Shown here: in pieces, positions 1 to 7,526 of the stretch
Position numbering within the stretch: the stretch's first letter is position 1
How the letters are laid out: every line of letters begins with the position of its first letter
Assembly (NCBI RefSeq): GCF_036010505.1
Contig: NZ_CP108569.1
Location: 4,444,001 to 4,508,000, forward strand
Source of the DNA: Streptomyces sp. NBC_01197
GTDB lineage: Bacteria; Actinomycetota; Actinomycetes; Streptomycetales; Streptomycetaceae
Length of the DNA: 64,000 bases
Direction: 5' to 3'
Translations under genes and position numbers: made by a program
The notes under the pieces: generated by a model
Seen by the model: only the letters and a program-made list of their open reading frames with translations
Database searches by the model: none
Told to the model about the DNA's origin: nothing

Positions 1-2
1 AG

Positions 3-260
3 GCATACCACGGCCAAGTAGGGCGTGCGGCCTGGGGCTGGGCGAGGTCGCAGGTGGTCGTGGAGCCGGTCACGCGGGATGTGGCCGAGGAAGCGATCAA
101 ACTGCTCGGAGTGACCGGGCTGCACGGTCACAAGTACGCCACGGACGCGGCACTGGCGGTTATCGCGAAACGCCAGGCCGGAGGCGTTCTGCTGTTCACC
201 TCGGACGAGGACGACATGAAGAAGCTCTGTGGCCCACGGGTCCTGGTGCGGTCCGTCTGA
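3..260 (+). CDS. PIN-domain protein, 3' end only
   Basis: The reading frame is open to the left edge, so the gene begins outside the window and only its last 85 codons are visible. The segment HGHKYATDAALAVIA followed by LLFTSDEDDMKKLCG is the usual end of PIN-domain proteins: an acidic residue after a Y-A-x-D-A helix, then a buried beta strand and the T-S-D-x-D-D metal-ligand motif before the last helix. PIN proteins are Mg/Mn-dependent ribonucleases, often VapC-type toxins. No antitoxin can be judged because the upstream gene is missing. A GTG at 54 is an internal codon rather than a convincing start, since the homologous-looking sequence may extend upstream. Family call is good; toxin role is inference. 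Confidence 0.6.
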   Translation, partial: AYHGQVGRAAWGWARSQVVVEPVTRDVAEEAIKLLGVTGLHGHKYATDAALAVIAKRQAGGVLLFTSDEDDMKKLCGPRVLVRSV

Positions 261-270
261 TGCCTGTGGG

Positions 271-291
271 GTCGGCAGCGGTGCTGCCGAC
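271..291 (+). terminator. Hairpin after the PIN gene
   Basis: Perfect 9-bp inverted repeat GTCGGCAGC / GCTGCCGAC with a 3-nt loop, starting 10 nt after the PIN stop codon. No U-run follows, as is common in high-GC actinomycetes. Confidence 0.55.
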
Positions 292-303
292 CCCCGTAGC
301 CGA

Positions 304-327
304 CGGCCCGGGGTTTTCCCCGGGCCG
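304..327. terminator. Bidirectional hairpin between convergent genes
   Basis: Perfect 10-bp stem CGGCCCGGGG / CCCCGGGCCG with a TTTT loop. It lies between the end of the PIN gene (plus strand) and the end of the small secreted-peptide gene (minus strand), so it can serve both. Confidence 0.6.
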
Positions 328-334
328 CTTGTGG

Positions 335-511
335 CTACAGCGGGGCCGAGGTGATGTGGCCGTTGGCCGGGCCCGCGGTGGTGGGCTGGACCTGGGCGTG
401 AGACGGGCCGGGGCTCGTCACATGGCCGTTGGCCAGGGCCGGTGTCGCGGACACCGCCGCTGTGGCGATCACCAAGGCGGCGGTGGCGAACAGCTTCTTC
501 GTCAGTGTCAT
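335..511 (-). CDS. Small secreted peptide with NGH(V/I)TS repeats
   Basis: 58 residues. A Sec-type signal peptide is clear: KK at 5-6, hydrophobic stretch 7-22, and an A-L-A cleavage site at 25-27. Cleavage there would release a 31-residue peptide that begins exactly with NGHVTS and ends with a second copy, NGHITSAPL. It has no cysteines. I chose the ATG at 511 because the signal peptide starts there and a GAGAG ribosome site precedes it; a longer open frame upstream adds only arginine-rich, non-coding-looking sequence. It follows the AfsS-like gene on the same strand but a strong hairpin (558-600) separates them. The N-[AG]-H-[VI]-T motif is shared with that neighbour. I know no named family. 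A secreted signal or structural peptide is possible. Confidence 0.6.
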   Translation of the reverse strand: MTLTKKLFATAALVIATAAVSATPALANGHVTSPGPSHAQVQPTTAGPANGHITSAPL

Positions 512-557
512 GGCAGCTCTCTCGTTACGGGAGGGTCGGGTGGGTGCGGACATACGG

Positions 558-600
558 CAGCGGCCGTGGTGGCTCCCCCTCCGGGCCACCACGGCCACTG
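558..600 (-). terminator. Strong hairpin after the AfsS-like gene
   Basis: 16-bp arms (558-573 and 585-600) with one G-U-type mismatch and an 11-nt loop. It starts 41 nt downstream of the AfsS-like stop codon and should separate that gene from the secreted-peptide gene. Confidence 0.55.
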
Positions 601-640
601 TTCCCCCGATTCCCCCGTGCCCCGTCGTGAAGGTCTCAGA

Positions 641-796
641 TCACGCGGGCTTGTCGGTGACGTGTGCGTTGTCGGGGCTCACCGCGGTCGGCTTGTCCGT
701 GACGTGCGCGTTGGCGGGCTTTACCGCGGTCGGCTTGTCCGTGACGTGAGCGTTGTCCGGGTCAACGGTGGTGTCGTTCTGCGGCTCTGTGGCCAT
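641..796 (-). CDS. AfsS-like repeat protein (51 aa)
   Basis: Begins ATG at 796 after a GGGGAG ribosome site and ends TGA at 641. Almost the whole protein is three near-identical repeats: DNAHVTDKPTAV, then ANAHVTDKPTAV, then DNAHVTDKPA, after a 13-residue lead. AfsS (AfsR2, the so-called sigma-like protein) of S. coelicolor is a roughly 63-residue protein of repeats around T-T-x-D-N-H-M-P-x-x-P-A, encoded immediately downstream of afsR and switched on by AfsR to stimulate secondary metabolism. The size, repeat type and position after an AfsR-type gene all agree here. The motif differs by one extra residue between N and H and by T replacing M-P. The ORF is shorter than usual gene-finder limits, so it is easily missed. 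Confidence 0.65.
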   Translation of the reverse strand: MATEPQNDTTVDPDNAHVTDKPTAVKPANAHVTDKPTAVSPDNAHVTDKPA

Positions 797-963
797 GGTG
801 GTCAACTCCCCTGTTCGTGAAGGTCTGTGGTGCTGAAGCCCGTCCGGCTGCTCCCCCGAGCGCTGCCGGACGGACGTTCCGCAGGCCGCTCACCTTAGTT
901 CGCCGGTGCGGGGCCCCTCCTGACGACCGCCTGCCCCCCGATGCGGCGGCTCGTCGTGGAATG

Positions 964-996
964 AGAATGTCGGGTCGCGATAAACAAACGATGAAC
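964..996 (-). promoter_or_regulatory. SARP-type promoter of the AfsS-like gene
   Basis: Read on the minus strand, two direct heptamers GTTCATC (996-990) and GTTTATC (985-979) start exactly 11 bp apart, one helical turn. A -10-like CATTCT (969-964) follows 9 bp later. SARP regulators such as AfsR bind 11-bp-spaced direct heptamers placed about 8 bp before the -10 box. The arrangement predicts a transcript starting near 957 with a leader of about 160 nt before the AfsS-like ATG. Confidence 0.6.
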
Positions 997-1036
997 GCCC
1001 GCTGCGGGGCGTGGACCGGCCATCCGATGCGCGGTT

Positions 1037-3997
1037 TCAGGCCGCCGCCAGCGGTGCCAGCAGCTCGCGCACCTCGTCCGCCTCGGGTGACTTGAGCTCC
1101 TCGTAGATGGCCAGGGCCTCCAGCCAGCAGACCCGGGCGCGGCCCGACTGCCCTATGCCGTTCAGGGCGCGGCCCAGCACGGTGAGGACGTTGCCGCGCC
1201 GCCACTCGCCGCCGATGCCGCGCAGGACGGTCAGCGCCATCTCTGCCCCGGCCGCCGCCTGGGCGCAGCGGTCAGCGGCGATGTCGACCTCGGCCAGCCG
1301 GAAGAGGGCCATGCCCTCCCAGAGCCGCTGCCGGCTGTCGCGGAAGACCTCCAGGGCCTCCCGCAGCCGGTCGGCTGCGGCGGTGAGTTCACCGCTCTTG
1401 GTCAGCGCGAGCCCCAGTGCGTAGCGGCCGTTGGCGCCCTTGAGGGCATGGCCCATGCGGTCGTACATCTCCGTGCCCTGCCGGGAGAGAGCCACCGCCT
1501 TGTCGACGTCCCCGGTGACGAGGTGGAGCCGCGAGAGGTTGCACAGCGCGCTCGCCTCACCCGCCATGTCCTCGCACTCCCGGAACCCCTCGACGGCCCG
1601 GCTGAGATGCGTCTGCGCCGTCCCGACGTCGAAGTGGCCCTGGTAGAACTCCAGAATGCCGCGGAGATTGGCCGCCCAGCACGCCGACAGCCGGTCCCCG
1701 GTCCGTACCGCGATCCGGTCCGCCTCCTCGGCGTCCTGTCCGGCCTGGTCGAACCGGCCGGCCACATGGTGCACATAGGTCAGCGTGATGGCCGCCCGCC
1801 CCTCGGCGTGCTCGTCGCGTGCGGTGCGCGCGGCGTCCCGCAGGAGGCCGGCCGCGTAGCTGTACTCCTTCGAGTTCGCCCCCGACTCCGCCAGATCCAG
1901 CGCGGCCCACAGCAGGTCGACCGACCGCCGCAGTGTGCCGGGCGCGCCGGCCGACTGGCGGACGCACGCCAGCAGGGACATCGCCTCCGCGTACAGCCAG
2001 TCCTGGGCGTCGTGCCGGTCCGTGAAGGCCAGGCCCTCGTACCTCGTCGGCTCCAGGTGGTCGACCAGCCGGTCACCCGGGCGCTCGATCGCGTACACCC
2101 GGGCCGCCGTCGCCAGATAGAAGTCGAGCAGCCGCGACAGCGCCAGCTCCCGTTCCACCGGCGGCTGTTCGTCGCGCTCGGCGCAGGAACGCGCGTAGAG
2201 CCTGACCAGGTCGTGGTAGCGGTATCTGCCGGGCGCGGCCGATTCCAGGAGCGAGGTGTCGACCAGCGACTCCAGCAGGTCCTCCGCCTCCCGGGCCGGC
2301 ACGTTCAGTACGGCGGCGGCCGCGGCCAGTGAGAGGTCCGGGCCCTCCGCCAGGCCCAGCAGCCGGAACGCCCTTGCCTGCTGCGGCTCCAGCTGTCCGT
2401 ACCCCAGCTCGAACGTGGCCTTCACCGCCAGATCGCCCGCCTGCAGCTCGTCCAGGCGGCGGCGCTCGTCGGCGAGCTTCGCGGCCAGCACCGAGACCGT
2501 CCAGGTGCGGCGGGCAGCGAGGCGCGAGGCCGCGATGCGGATCGCCAGCGGCAGGAAGCCGCAGGCCGCCACCACGTCAAGGGACGCCTGGCGTTCGCTG
2601 CCGACCCGCTCCTCCCCGACGATCTTCGTGAAGAGCTGGAGCGCCTCCTCGGGCGACATCACATCCAGGTCCACCAGATGCGCGCCCGCCAGATCGACCA
2701 TCCGGGCGCGGCTGGTGACCAGGGCCGCCGACCCGGCCGTGCCGGGCAGCAGCGGGCGGATCTGCGCGGCGTCGCGCGCGTTGTCGAGCAGCACCAGGAC
2801 CCGGCGACCGTCGAGCGCGGTCCGGTAGAGCGCGGCGCGCTCGTCGAGCGAGTCGGGGATGGCCGAGTCGGCCGTACCGAGCGCCCGCAGGAACGCGCCG
2901 AGCACCGCCTCGGGTTCCGCGGCCCGCGATCCGGCGCCCTGCAGGTCGACATACAGCTGCCCGTCGGGAAAGTGCGGCCGGGCCGCGTGCGCCACATGCA
3001 CGGCGAGCGTCGTCTTGCCCACCCCGCCGATGCCGGCCAGCGCCGACACGGCCATCACCGAGCCCTCGGCGGTTCCCAGTCGGTCGCTCAGCTCCCGTAC
3101 GAAGGCGGCCCGCCCGGTGAAGTCAGGCACGGTGGCGGGCAGTTGCGCCGGACGTACAGCGGTGGGCGAGAGGGGAGCCGACTCCTCGGCCGGCCGGGCC
3201 AGTTCCGCGTCCGCCTGGAGGATCCGCTGCTGGAGCCTGGCCAGTTCGGGCCGGGGGTCCACCCCCAGCTCGTCGGCGAGCAGCTTGCGCGTGTCGGCGT
3301 ACACGGCCAGCGCCTCGGCCTGCCGCCCGCTGCGGTACAGCGCCAGCATCAGCAGCTCGCGCAGCCGCTCCCGCAGCGGATGGGCGGCGGTCAGCGAGGT
3401 CAGCTCGGAGACCGCCTCCGCGTGGCAGCCGACCTCCAGGTCCATGTCGAGCCGGGATTCGGTCAGTTGCAGTCGCCACTCCTCAAGGGCGGCCCGCTGG
3501 GTCTCGGCGTACGGCCCCGGGACGTTCGCCAGGGGCTCGCCGTCCCACAGCTCCAGCGCCTCGTCGATCAGGGCGCGCGCCGTGGTGCGGTCGCCCTTGC
3601 CGGCGGCCTTCTCGGCGTTCGCGGCCAGCTGCTGCGCGCGGTGGAGGTCGACGGCCTCGGCCCGTATCCGGATCGCGTACCCGCCCGACTCGCTGACCAG
3701 GACCCCCGGGTCCAGGACCTTGCGCAGCCTGGAGGCGTACGTCCGGACCGCGGCCAGTGCCTGGGAGGGCGGGTCGTCGCCCCAGATCGCGTCGATCAGC
3801 TCCCCCGCGGTGGCCGTCCGGCCGTCGCGGGTCAGCAGCGCGGCCAGCAGCGCGCGCTGCTGCGGCGATCCGGACGGCAGCGCCTCGCCGTCACGCCAGG
3901 CGCGCACCGGCCCGAGCACGCTGAACGTGAGCCTGCCGCCCCGGTTCTGCTGCGGAGTCCGCTGCCCCGGTACGCGCGGCCCGCTGTCACGGTCCAT
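1037..3997 (-). CDS. AfsR-type SARP regulator (SARP-NB-ARC-TPR)
   Basis: 986 residues, almost the size of AfsR (about 993). Order: winged-helix OmpR-type DNA-binding domain at about 22-98 (RLTFSVLGPVRAW...), bacterial transcriptional activation (BTAD) repeats about 105-270, an NB-ARC ATPase with P-loop GGVGKTT at 324-330 and LLDNARD Walker-B region, then C-terminal TPR repeats ending in the LLAPLAAA tail. I chose the ATG at 3997: AGGAGG precedes it and the product begins where SARP proteins normally begin; an upstream in-frame ATG at 4171 adds a non-conserved stretch. AfsR integrates serine/threonine kinase signals and activates afsS. The AfsS-like gene and matching promoter lie just downstream. 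No AfsK kinase gene is visible next to it, so this may be a paralogue rather than the orthologue of afsR. Confidence 0.9.
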   Translation of the reverse strand: MDRDSGPRVPGQRTPQQNRGGRLTFSVLGPVRAWRDGEALPSGSPQQRALLAALLTRDGRTATAGELIDAIWGDDPPSQALAAVRTYASRLRKVLDPGVLVSESGGYAIRIRAEAVDLHRAQQLAANAEKAAGKGDRTTARALIDEALELWDGEPLANVPGPYAETQRAALEEWRLQLTESRLDMDLEVGCHAEAVSELTSLTAAHPLRERLRELLMLALYRSGRQAEALAVYADTRKLLADELGVDPRPELARLQQRILQADAELARPAEESAPLSPTAVRPAQLPATVPDFTGRAAFVRELSDRLGTAEGSVMAVSALAGIGGVGKTTLAVHVAHAARPHFPDGQLYVDLQGAGSRAAEPEAVLGAFLRALGTADSAIPDSLDERAALYRTALDGRRVLVLLDNARDAAQIRPLLPGTAGSAALVTSRARMVDLAGAHLVDLDVMSPEEALQLFTKIVGEERVGSERQASLDVVAACGFLPLAIRIAASRLAARRTWTVSVLAAKLADERRRLDELQAGDLAVKATFELGYGQLEPQQARAFRLLGLAEGPDLSLAAAAAVLNVPAREAEDLLESLVDTSLLESAAPGRYRYHDLVRLYARSCAERDEQPPVERELALSRLLDFYLATAARVYAIERPGDRLVDHLEPTRYEGLAFTDRHDAQDWLYAEAMSLLACVRQSAGAPGTLRRSVDLLWAALDLAESGANSKEYSYAAGLLRDAARTARDEHAEGRAAITLTYVHHVAGRFDQAGQDAEEADRIAVRTGDRLSACWAANLRGILEFYQGHFDVGTAQTHLSRAVEGFRECEDMAGEASALCNLSRLHLVTGDVDKAVALSRQGTEMYDRMGHALKGANGRYALGLALTKSGELTAAADRLREALEVFRDSRQRLWEGMALFRLAEVDIAADRCAQAAAGAEMALTVLRGIGGEWRRGNVLTVLGRALNGIGQSGRARVCWLEALAIYEELKSPEADEVRELLAPLAAA

Positions 3998-4224
3998 AGC
4001 TGCCCCTGCCTCCTGCCCGTGCCTGCTGCTTCGGGTGGTTGTCCGGTCCGCACCTGTCCGCACCAGTGAGTCCCCGTCCGCACCCGTCCGCTCGTATCGC
4101 ACAGGCCAGTTTGCCTTGTTCATGGCGAGTACGTCAGCTCTGGGGGTGCCTCTCCACAAGCTCTCCGCCAACCGGCGCGCCGGATCATTGCCGCATCTTT
4201 CGGCAGCGAGAGCCGCAACACTAG

Positions 4225-4239
4225 CTGACGGCTCGTCAG
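4225..4239. promoter_or_regulatory. CTGACG-N3-CGTCAG palindrome (site 1)
   Basis: Perfect 6-3-6 palindrome ending 21 nt before the amidohydrolase ATG, in the divergent spacer with the AfsR-type gene. The size and symmetry fit a TetR-family operator. The same CTGAC-N5-GTCAG core recurs at 7417, 7479 and 35626. Confidence 0.6.
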
Positions 4240-4260
4240 ATCGGCGCTACGGTGGAGAGC

Positions 4261-5478
4261 ATGGAGACTTTCCCGAAGATCATCTCGGTGGACGACCACA
4301 CCGTGGAACCTCCCGGCGTCTGGCAGGACCGGCTCCCGTCCAAATACCGGGACATCGGTCCACGCATCGTCCGTGCGCCCCTGAAGGAAATGTCCTTCAT
4401 GGGTGGGAAGTTCGCCCCCGTCATGGGCGCCAAGGGCGACGACGGGCCGATCGGCGACTGGTGGATCTACGAGGATCTGCACCGGCCGCTGACCCGTCTC
4501 GACACGTCGGTCGGCTACGACAGGGACGACATCAAACTCGAAGTCATCACCTACGAACAGATGCGGCCCGGCTCCTTCTCGGTGCCCGACCGCCTCGCCG
4601 ACATGGACGTCAACCACGTCCAGTCCGCACTCTGCTTCCCGACCTTCCCGCGGTTCTGCGGCCAGACCTTCACCGAGGCGAAGGACCGCGAACTGGCCCT
4701 GCTCGGCGTCCGCGCGTACAACGACTGGATGGTGGAGGAGTGGTGCGGCCCCGAGGCGCACGGCCGCCTCATCCCGCTGCCGATCGTCCCGCTGTGGGAC
4801 GCGCGGCTCGCGGCGGACGAAGTCAGGCGCAACGCCGCACGCGGGGTGCGCGCGGTCGCGTTCTCGGAGATACCCCCGTTCCTGGGGCTGTCGTCCATCC
4901 ACACCGACGACTGGGACCCGTTCCTCGCCGCGTGCGACGAGACCGGCACGGTGATCGGGATGCACATCGGTTCGTCGTCGAAGATGCCGTCCACATCGGC
5001 CGACGCGCCGCCGGCGGTCGGCTCCACGATCACCTTCGCCAACTGCTGCTTCTCGATGGTCGACTGGCTGATGAGCGGCAAGTTCGAGCGTTTCCCGAAC
5101 CTGAAGATCATGTACGCGGAGGGCCAGATCGGCTGGATCCCGTACATCCTGGAACGCGCCGACGTGGTCTGGGAGGAGAACCGCGGCTGGGGCGGAGTGG
5201 CGGACAAGGTCCACCGGCCGCCGTCCGAGCTGTTCACCGAGCATGTGTACGGCTGCTTCTTCGACGACGCCTTCGGGCTCAAGAACCTCGACTCGATCGG
5301 GGTGGGGAACGTGCTGTACGAGACGGACTACCCGCACTCCGACTCCACCTGGCCCAAGTCCCGTGAGGTCGGCGAGGCCCAGATGGGGCACCTGGCCCCG
5401 GACGTGGTGGACCGCATCGTGCGCGGCAACGCGATCGAGCTCCTCGGCCTCACCGAGGACGGCCTCTGGGCGGGGTGA
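4261..5478 (+). CDS. Amidohydrolase family 2 protein
   Basis: 405 residues beginning METFPKIISVDDHTVEPPGVW, the standard opening of actinobacterial amidohydrolase_2 (PF04909) proteins, a TIM-barrel metal-hydrolase group that includes ACMSD-like decarboxylases. Metal-ligand candidates visible are D12-H14 (VDDHTVEP), a histidine in GMHIGSSS, and the aspartate of ETDYPHSDSTWP near the C-terminus. ATG at 4261 was taken because GGAG lies just upstream; a GTG at 4252 would add three residues. It is the first gene of a plus-strand catabolic block and has a TetR-type palindrome in its promoter. Substrate unknown; neighbours suggest breakdown of a cyclic or aromatic compound. Confidence 0.85.
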   Translation: METFPKIISVDDHTVEPPGVWQDRLPSKYRDIGPRIVRAPLKEMSFMGGKFAPVMGAKGDDGPIGDWWIYEDLHRPLTRLDTSVGYDRDDIKLEVITYEQMRPGSFSVPDRLADMDVNHVQSALCFPTFPRFCGQTFTEAKDRELALLGVRAYNDWMVEEWCGPEAHGRLIPLPIVPLWDARLAADEVRRNAARGVRAVAFSEIPPFLGLSSIHTDDWDPFLAACDETGTVIGMHIGSSSKMPSTSADAPPAVGSTITFANCCFSMVDWLMSGKFERFPNLKIMYAEGQIGWIPYILERADVVWEENRGWGGVADKVHRPPSELFTEHVYGCFFDDAFGLKNLDSIGVGNVLYETDYPHSDSTWPKSREVGEAQMGHLAPDVVDRIVRGNAIELLGLTEDGLWAG

Positions 5479-5563
5479 CCGGGCCCGCTCGTCGCCACCG
5501 CAGTGTGCGAGGTCACGTTATTTCTTGCCGCTTTTCGCAGGGCGCACAGGAGGAGTCCCACCC

Positions 5564-6511
5564 ATGCCAAGGGTCTTTCCCGAAGGGCAGCTCGTCTACG
5601 GGATGCAGTTGCCCATCCAGTCCCAGAGCACCATCTACGCGGAGGCGTGGGAGGCCGCCGCCACCCCGCACGACCTCGCGGAGATCGCCCGCACCGCCGA
5701 CCGCACCGGCTTCGCGTACATCGCGGGTTGCGACCACGTGGCCATCCCGCGGCGGCTCGCCGAGGCCATGGGCACCGTCTGGTACGACCCGGTCGCCACC
5801 CTCGGCTTCCTGGCCGGGATCACCCGGCGGGTACGGCTGATGAGCCATGTCGCCGTCCTCGGGCTGCGGCACCCGCTGCTCACCGCCAAGCAGTACGCGA
5901 CCCTTGACCACCTCAGCGGCGGGCGGCTGATCCTCGGGGTCGGGGCGGGGCACGTGCCGGAGGAGTTCGAGGCCGTCGGGGCCGACTTCGCGGGGCGCGG
6001 ACCCGTACTGAACGAGTCCATCGACGCGCTCCGGGCCGCACTCGGGCCCGACGAGTACCCCGAACACCACGGTGAGCTCTTCGACTTCGGCGGACTGGCC
6101 CAGCTGCCCAGACCGGCTCAGCGCCAGGTACCCGTCTGGGTCGGCGGATCGTCGCCTGCCGCCGTGCGCCGGGCCGCCGAGCGGGCCGACGGATGGCTGC
6201 CGCAGGGCGACCCGCGGGACCGGCTGCCCGCGCAGATCGCCCGGCTGCGCACGCTCAGGGAGGCGGCCGGGGTGACGGACCCGATCGAGATCGGTGCCAT
6301 CACCGAGCCGCTGTACGTGGGGGAACCCGGCCGGCCGGTCGGCCGCAGGACCCTCACCGGCAAGCCCGACGCCATCGCCGAGTCGCTGCGGGAGTACGCG
6401 GCGATGGGCGTGGACCAGATCCAGGTGCGGTTCCGCAGCCGGAGCCGCACCGAACTCACCGACCAGATGGCGGCCTTCGCCGCCGATGTCGCTCCGCACC
6501 TCAACCAGTGA
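5564..6511 (+). CDS. LLM-class flavin/F420-dependent oxidoreductase
   Basis: 315 residues. The luciferase-like TIM barrel is shown by TADRTGFAYIAGCDHV, the LRHPLLTAKQYATLDHLSGGRLILGVGAGH block (the phosphate/flavin-binding signature of the family) and VPVWVGGSSPAAVRRAAERADGWLP. Such enzymes use F420 or FMN to oxidise or reduce small organic substrates. AGGAGG lies 9 nt before the ATG at 5564. It is 85 nt after the amidohydrolase and 62 nt before an SDR, probably one operon. Whether the cofactor is F420 or FMN cannot be told from sequence alone, but fbiC is in the window. Confidence 0.85.
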   Translation: MPRVFPEGQLVYGMQLPIQSQSTIYAEAWEAAATPHDLAEIARTADRTGFAYIAGCDHVAIPRRLAEAMGTVWYDPVATLGFLAGITRRVRLMSHVAVLGLRHPLLTAKQYATLDHLSGGRLILGVGAGHVPEEFEAVGADFAGRGPVLNESIDALRAALGPDEYPEHHGELFDFGGLAQLPRPAQRQVPVWVGGSSPAAVRRAAERADGWLPQGDPRDRLPAQIARLRTLREAAGVTDPIEIGAITEPLYVGEPGRPVGRRTLTGKPDAIAESLREYAAMGVDQIQVRFRSRSRTELTDQMAAFAADVAPHLNQ

Positions 6512-6564
6512 TCAGCAGTCCGCACTTCAGTCAGCAGTCAGTGGTCCGCACCTCAATCAGCAGG
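6493..6564 (+). repeat. 26-bp tandem repeat across the LLM stop codon
   Basis: Units starting TCCGCAC at 6493, 6519 and 6545 have an exact 26-bp period (about 2.7 copies, imperfect). The first unit contains the last codons and stop of the LLM gene; the last reaches the ribosome site of the next gene. Confidence 0.7.
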
Positions 6565-6573
6565 GAGAGCGGT

Positions 6574-7356
6574 ATGGGCAAGCTCGACGGGCGGGTCTTC
6601 GTCATCACCGGCGCGGCACGCGGACAGGGTGAACAGGAGGCGCGGCTCTTCGTGGCCGAAGGGGCGAAGGTCCTGCTCGGCGATGTGCTGGACGAGCAGG
6701 GGTCGGCGCTCGCCAAGGAGCTGGGGGAGTCCGCCGCGTACGTACGGCTCGACGTGACCCAGGAGGCGGACTGGAATGCCGCCGTGGAGGCGGCCAAGGA
6801 GACGTTCGGAAAGATCGACGGGCTGGTCAACAACGCCGGGATCCTGCGCTTCAACGAGCTGGTGACAACTCCGCTCGACGAGTTCCAGCAGGTCGTGCAG
6901 GTCAACCAGGTCGGTGCCTTCCTCGGCATCCGGACGGTCGCGCCGGAGATCGGGGCGGCGGGCGGCGGGACCATCGTCAACACCGCCTCGTACACCGCGC
7001 TGACCGGGATGGCGTTCGTCGGCTCGTACGCGGCGACCAAGGCCGCGATCGTCGGGCTGACCAGGGTGGCCGCGATGGAGCTGGCGGCGAAGGGCATCCG
7101 GGTCAACGCGATGTGTCCGGGCGCCATCGACACCCCTATGAGCAACCCCGCCCAGCTCGACCCGGACGCGGATCCGGCGGAGTCGTCGGCGGCCCTGGAC
7201 GAGCTCTACCGGAAGCTCGTGCCGCTGGGGCGGGTGGGCAGGCCCGAGGAGGTGGCCAGGCTGGCGCTCTTCCTCTCGGGCGAGGACTCCTCGTACATCA
7301 CCGGGCAGCCGTTCGTCATCGACGGCGGCTGGCTGGCCGGGGTCAGCATCTTCTGA
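6574..7356 (+). CDS. SDR family NAD(P)-dependent oxidoreductase
   Basis: 260 residues, a classical short-chain dehydrogenase. TGAARGQG (12-19) is the cofactor-binding glycine motif, NNAG follows beta-4, and S-x12-Y-x3-K is present in NTASYTALTGMAFVGSYAATK. A D-V after beta-2 (LLGDVLDEQG) favours NAD over NADP. Sequence features resemble 3-alpha/20-beta-hydroxysteroid-type dehydrogenases, but the family is too broad to fix a substrate. ATG at 6574 follows GGGAGAG. Same operon as the LLM gene upstream. Confidence 0.88.
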   Translation: MGKLDGRVFVITGAARGQGEQEARLFVAEGAKVLLGDVLDEQGSALAKELGESAAYVRLDVTQEADWNAAVEAAKETFGKIDGLVNNAGILRFNELVTTPLDEFQQVVQVNQVGAFLGIRTVAPEIGAAGGGTIVNTASYTALTGMAFVGSYAATKAAIVGLTRVAAMELAAKGIRVNAMCPGAIDTPMSNPAQLDPDADPAESSAALDELYRKLVPLGRVGRPEEVARLALFLSGEDSSYITGQPFVIDGGWLAGVSIF

Positions 7357-7395
7357 CGTACGGCATCTTCTGACGTACGGCATCTTCTGACGTAC
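7347..7395 (+). repeat. 17-bp tandem repeat across the SDR stop codon
   Basis: Unit CATCTTCTGACGTACGG at 7347-7363 and 7364-7380, then a 15-bp third copy to 7395. The first copy contains the stop codon, so the gene's last three codons plus stop have been copied twice more downstream. Confidence 0.85.
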
Positions 7396-7413
7396 ACACC
7401 CGCGCGCTCCGCC

Positions 7414-7434
7414 TACCTGACTGGCCGTCAGGTA
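7414..7434. promoter_or_regulatory. TACCTGAC-N5-GTCAGGTA palindrome (site 2)
   Basis: Perfect 8-bp arms, the most extended copy of the CTGAC-N5-GTCAG element. Upstream of the LLM gene at 7527. Confidence 0.65.
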
Positions 7435-7477
7435 TTGACGCTCCTCGCGTGCGGTGCCACAGTCGACTTCACCGCAA

Positions 7478-7494
7478 TCTGACGATGTGTCAGA
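7478..7494. promoter_or_regulatory. TCTGAC-N5-GTCAGA palindrome (site 3)
   Basis: Second copy of the element in the same promoter, with its centre 62 bp from site 2 and its end 32 nt before the start codon of the LLM gene. Paired sites suggest cooperative repression. Confidence 0.65.
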
Positions 7495-7526
7495 AAAGCG
7501 GCAAGACCTAGGGACGGTGAACCCCT

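Noticed and set aside
641..796. RiPP precursor reading of the three-repeat small protein
   Set aside because: No modifying enzymes nearby, no Cys/Ser-rich core, and the AfsS comparison explains size, repeats and position better.
2859..5366. 835-codon plus-strand open frame antisense to the AfsR-type regulator and running into the amidohydrolase
   Set aside because: Serine/arginine-rich mirror of the real gene caused by high GC; it crosses two well-supported genes and has no domain.
7347..7395. Three TTCTGACGTAC words as extra regulator sites
   Set aside because: They contain one CTGAC arm but lack the GTCAG partner at the right distance and are explained by tandem duplication of the SDR stop region.
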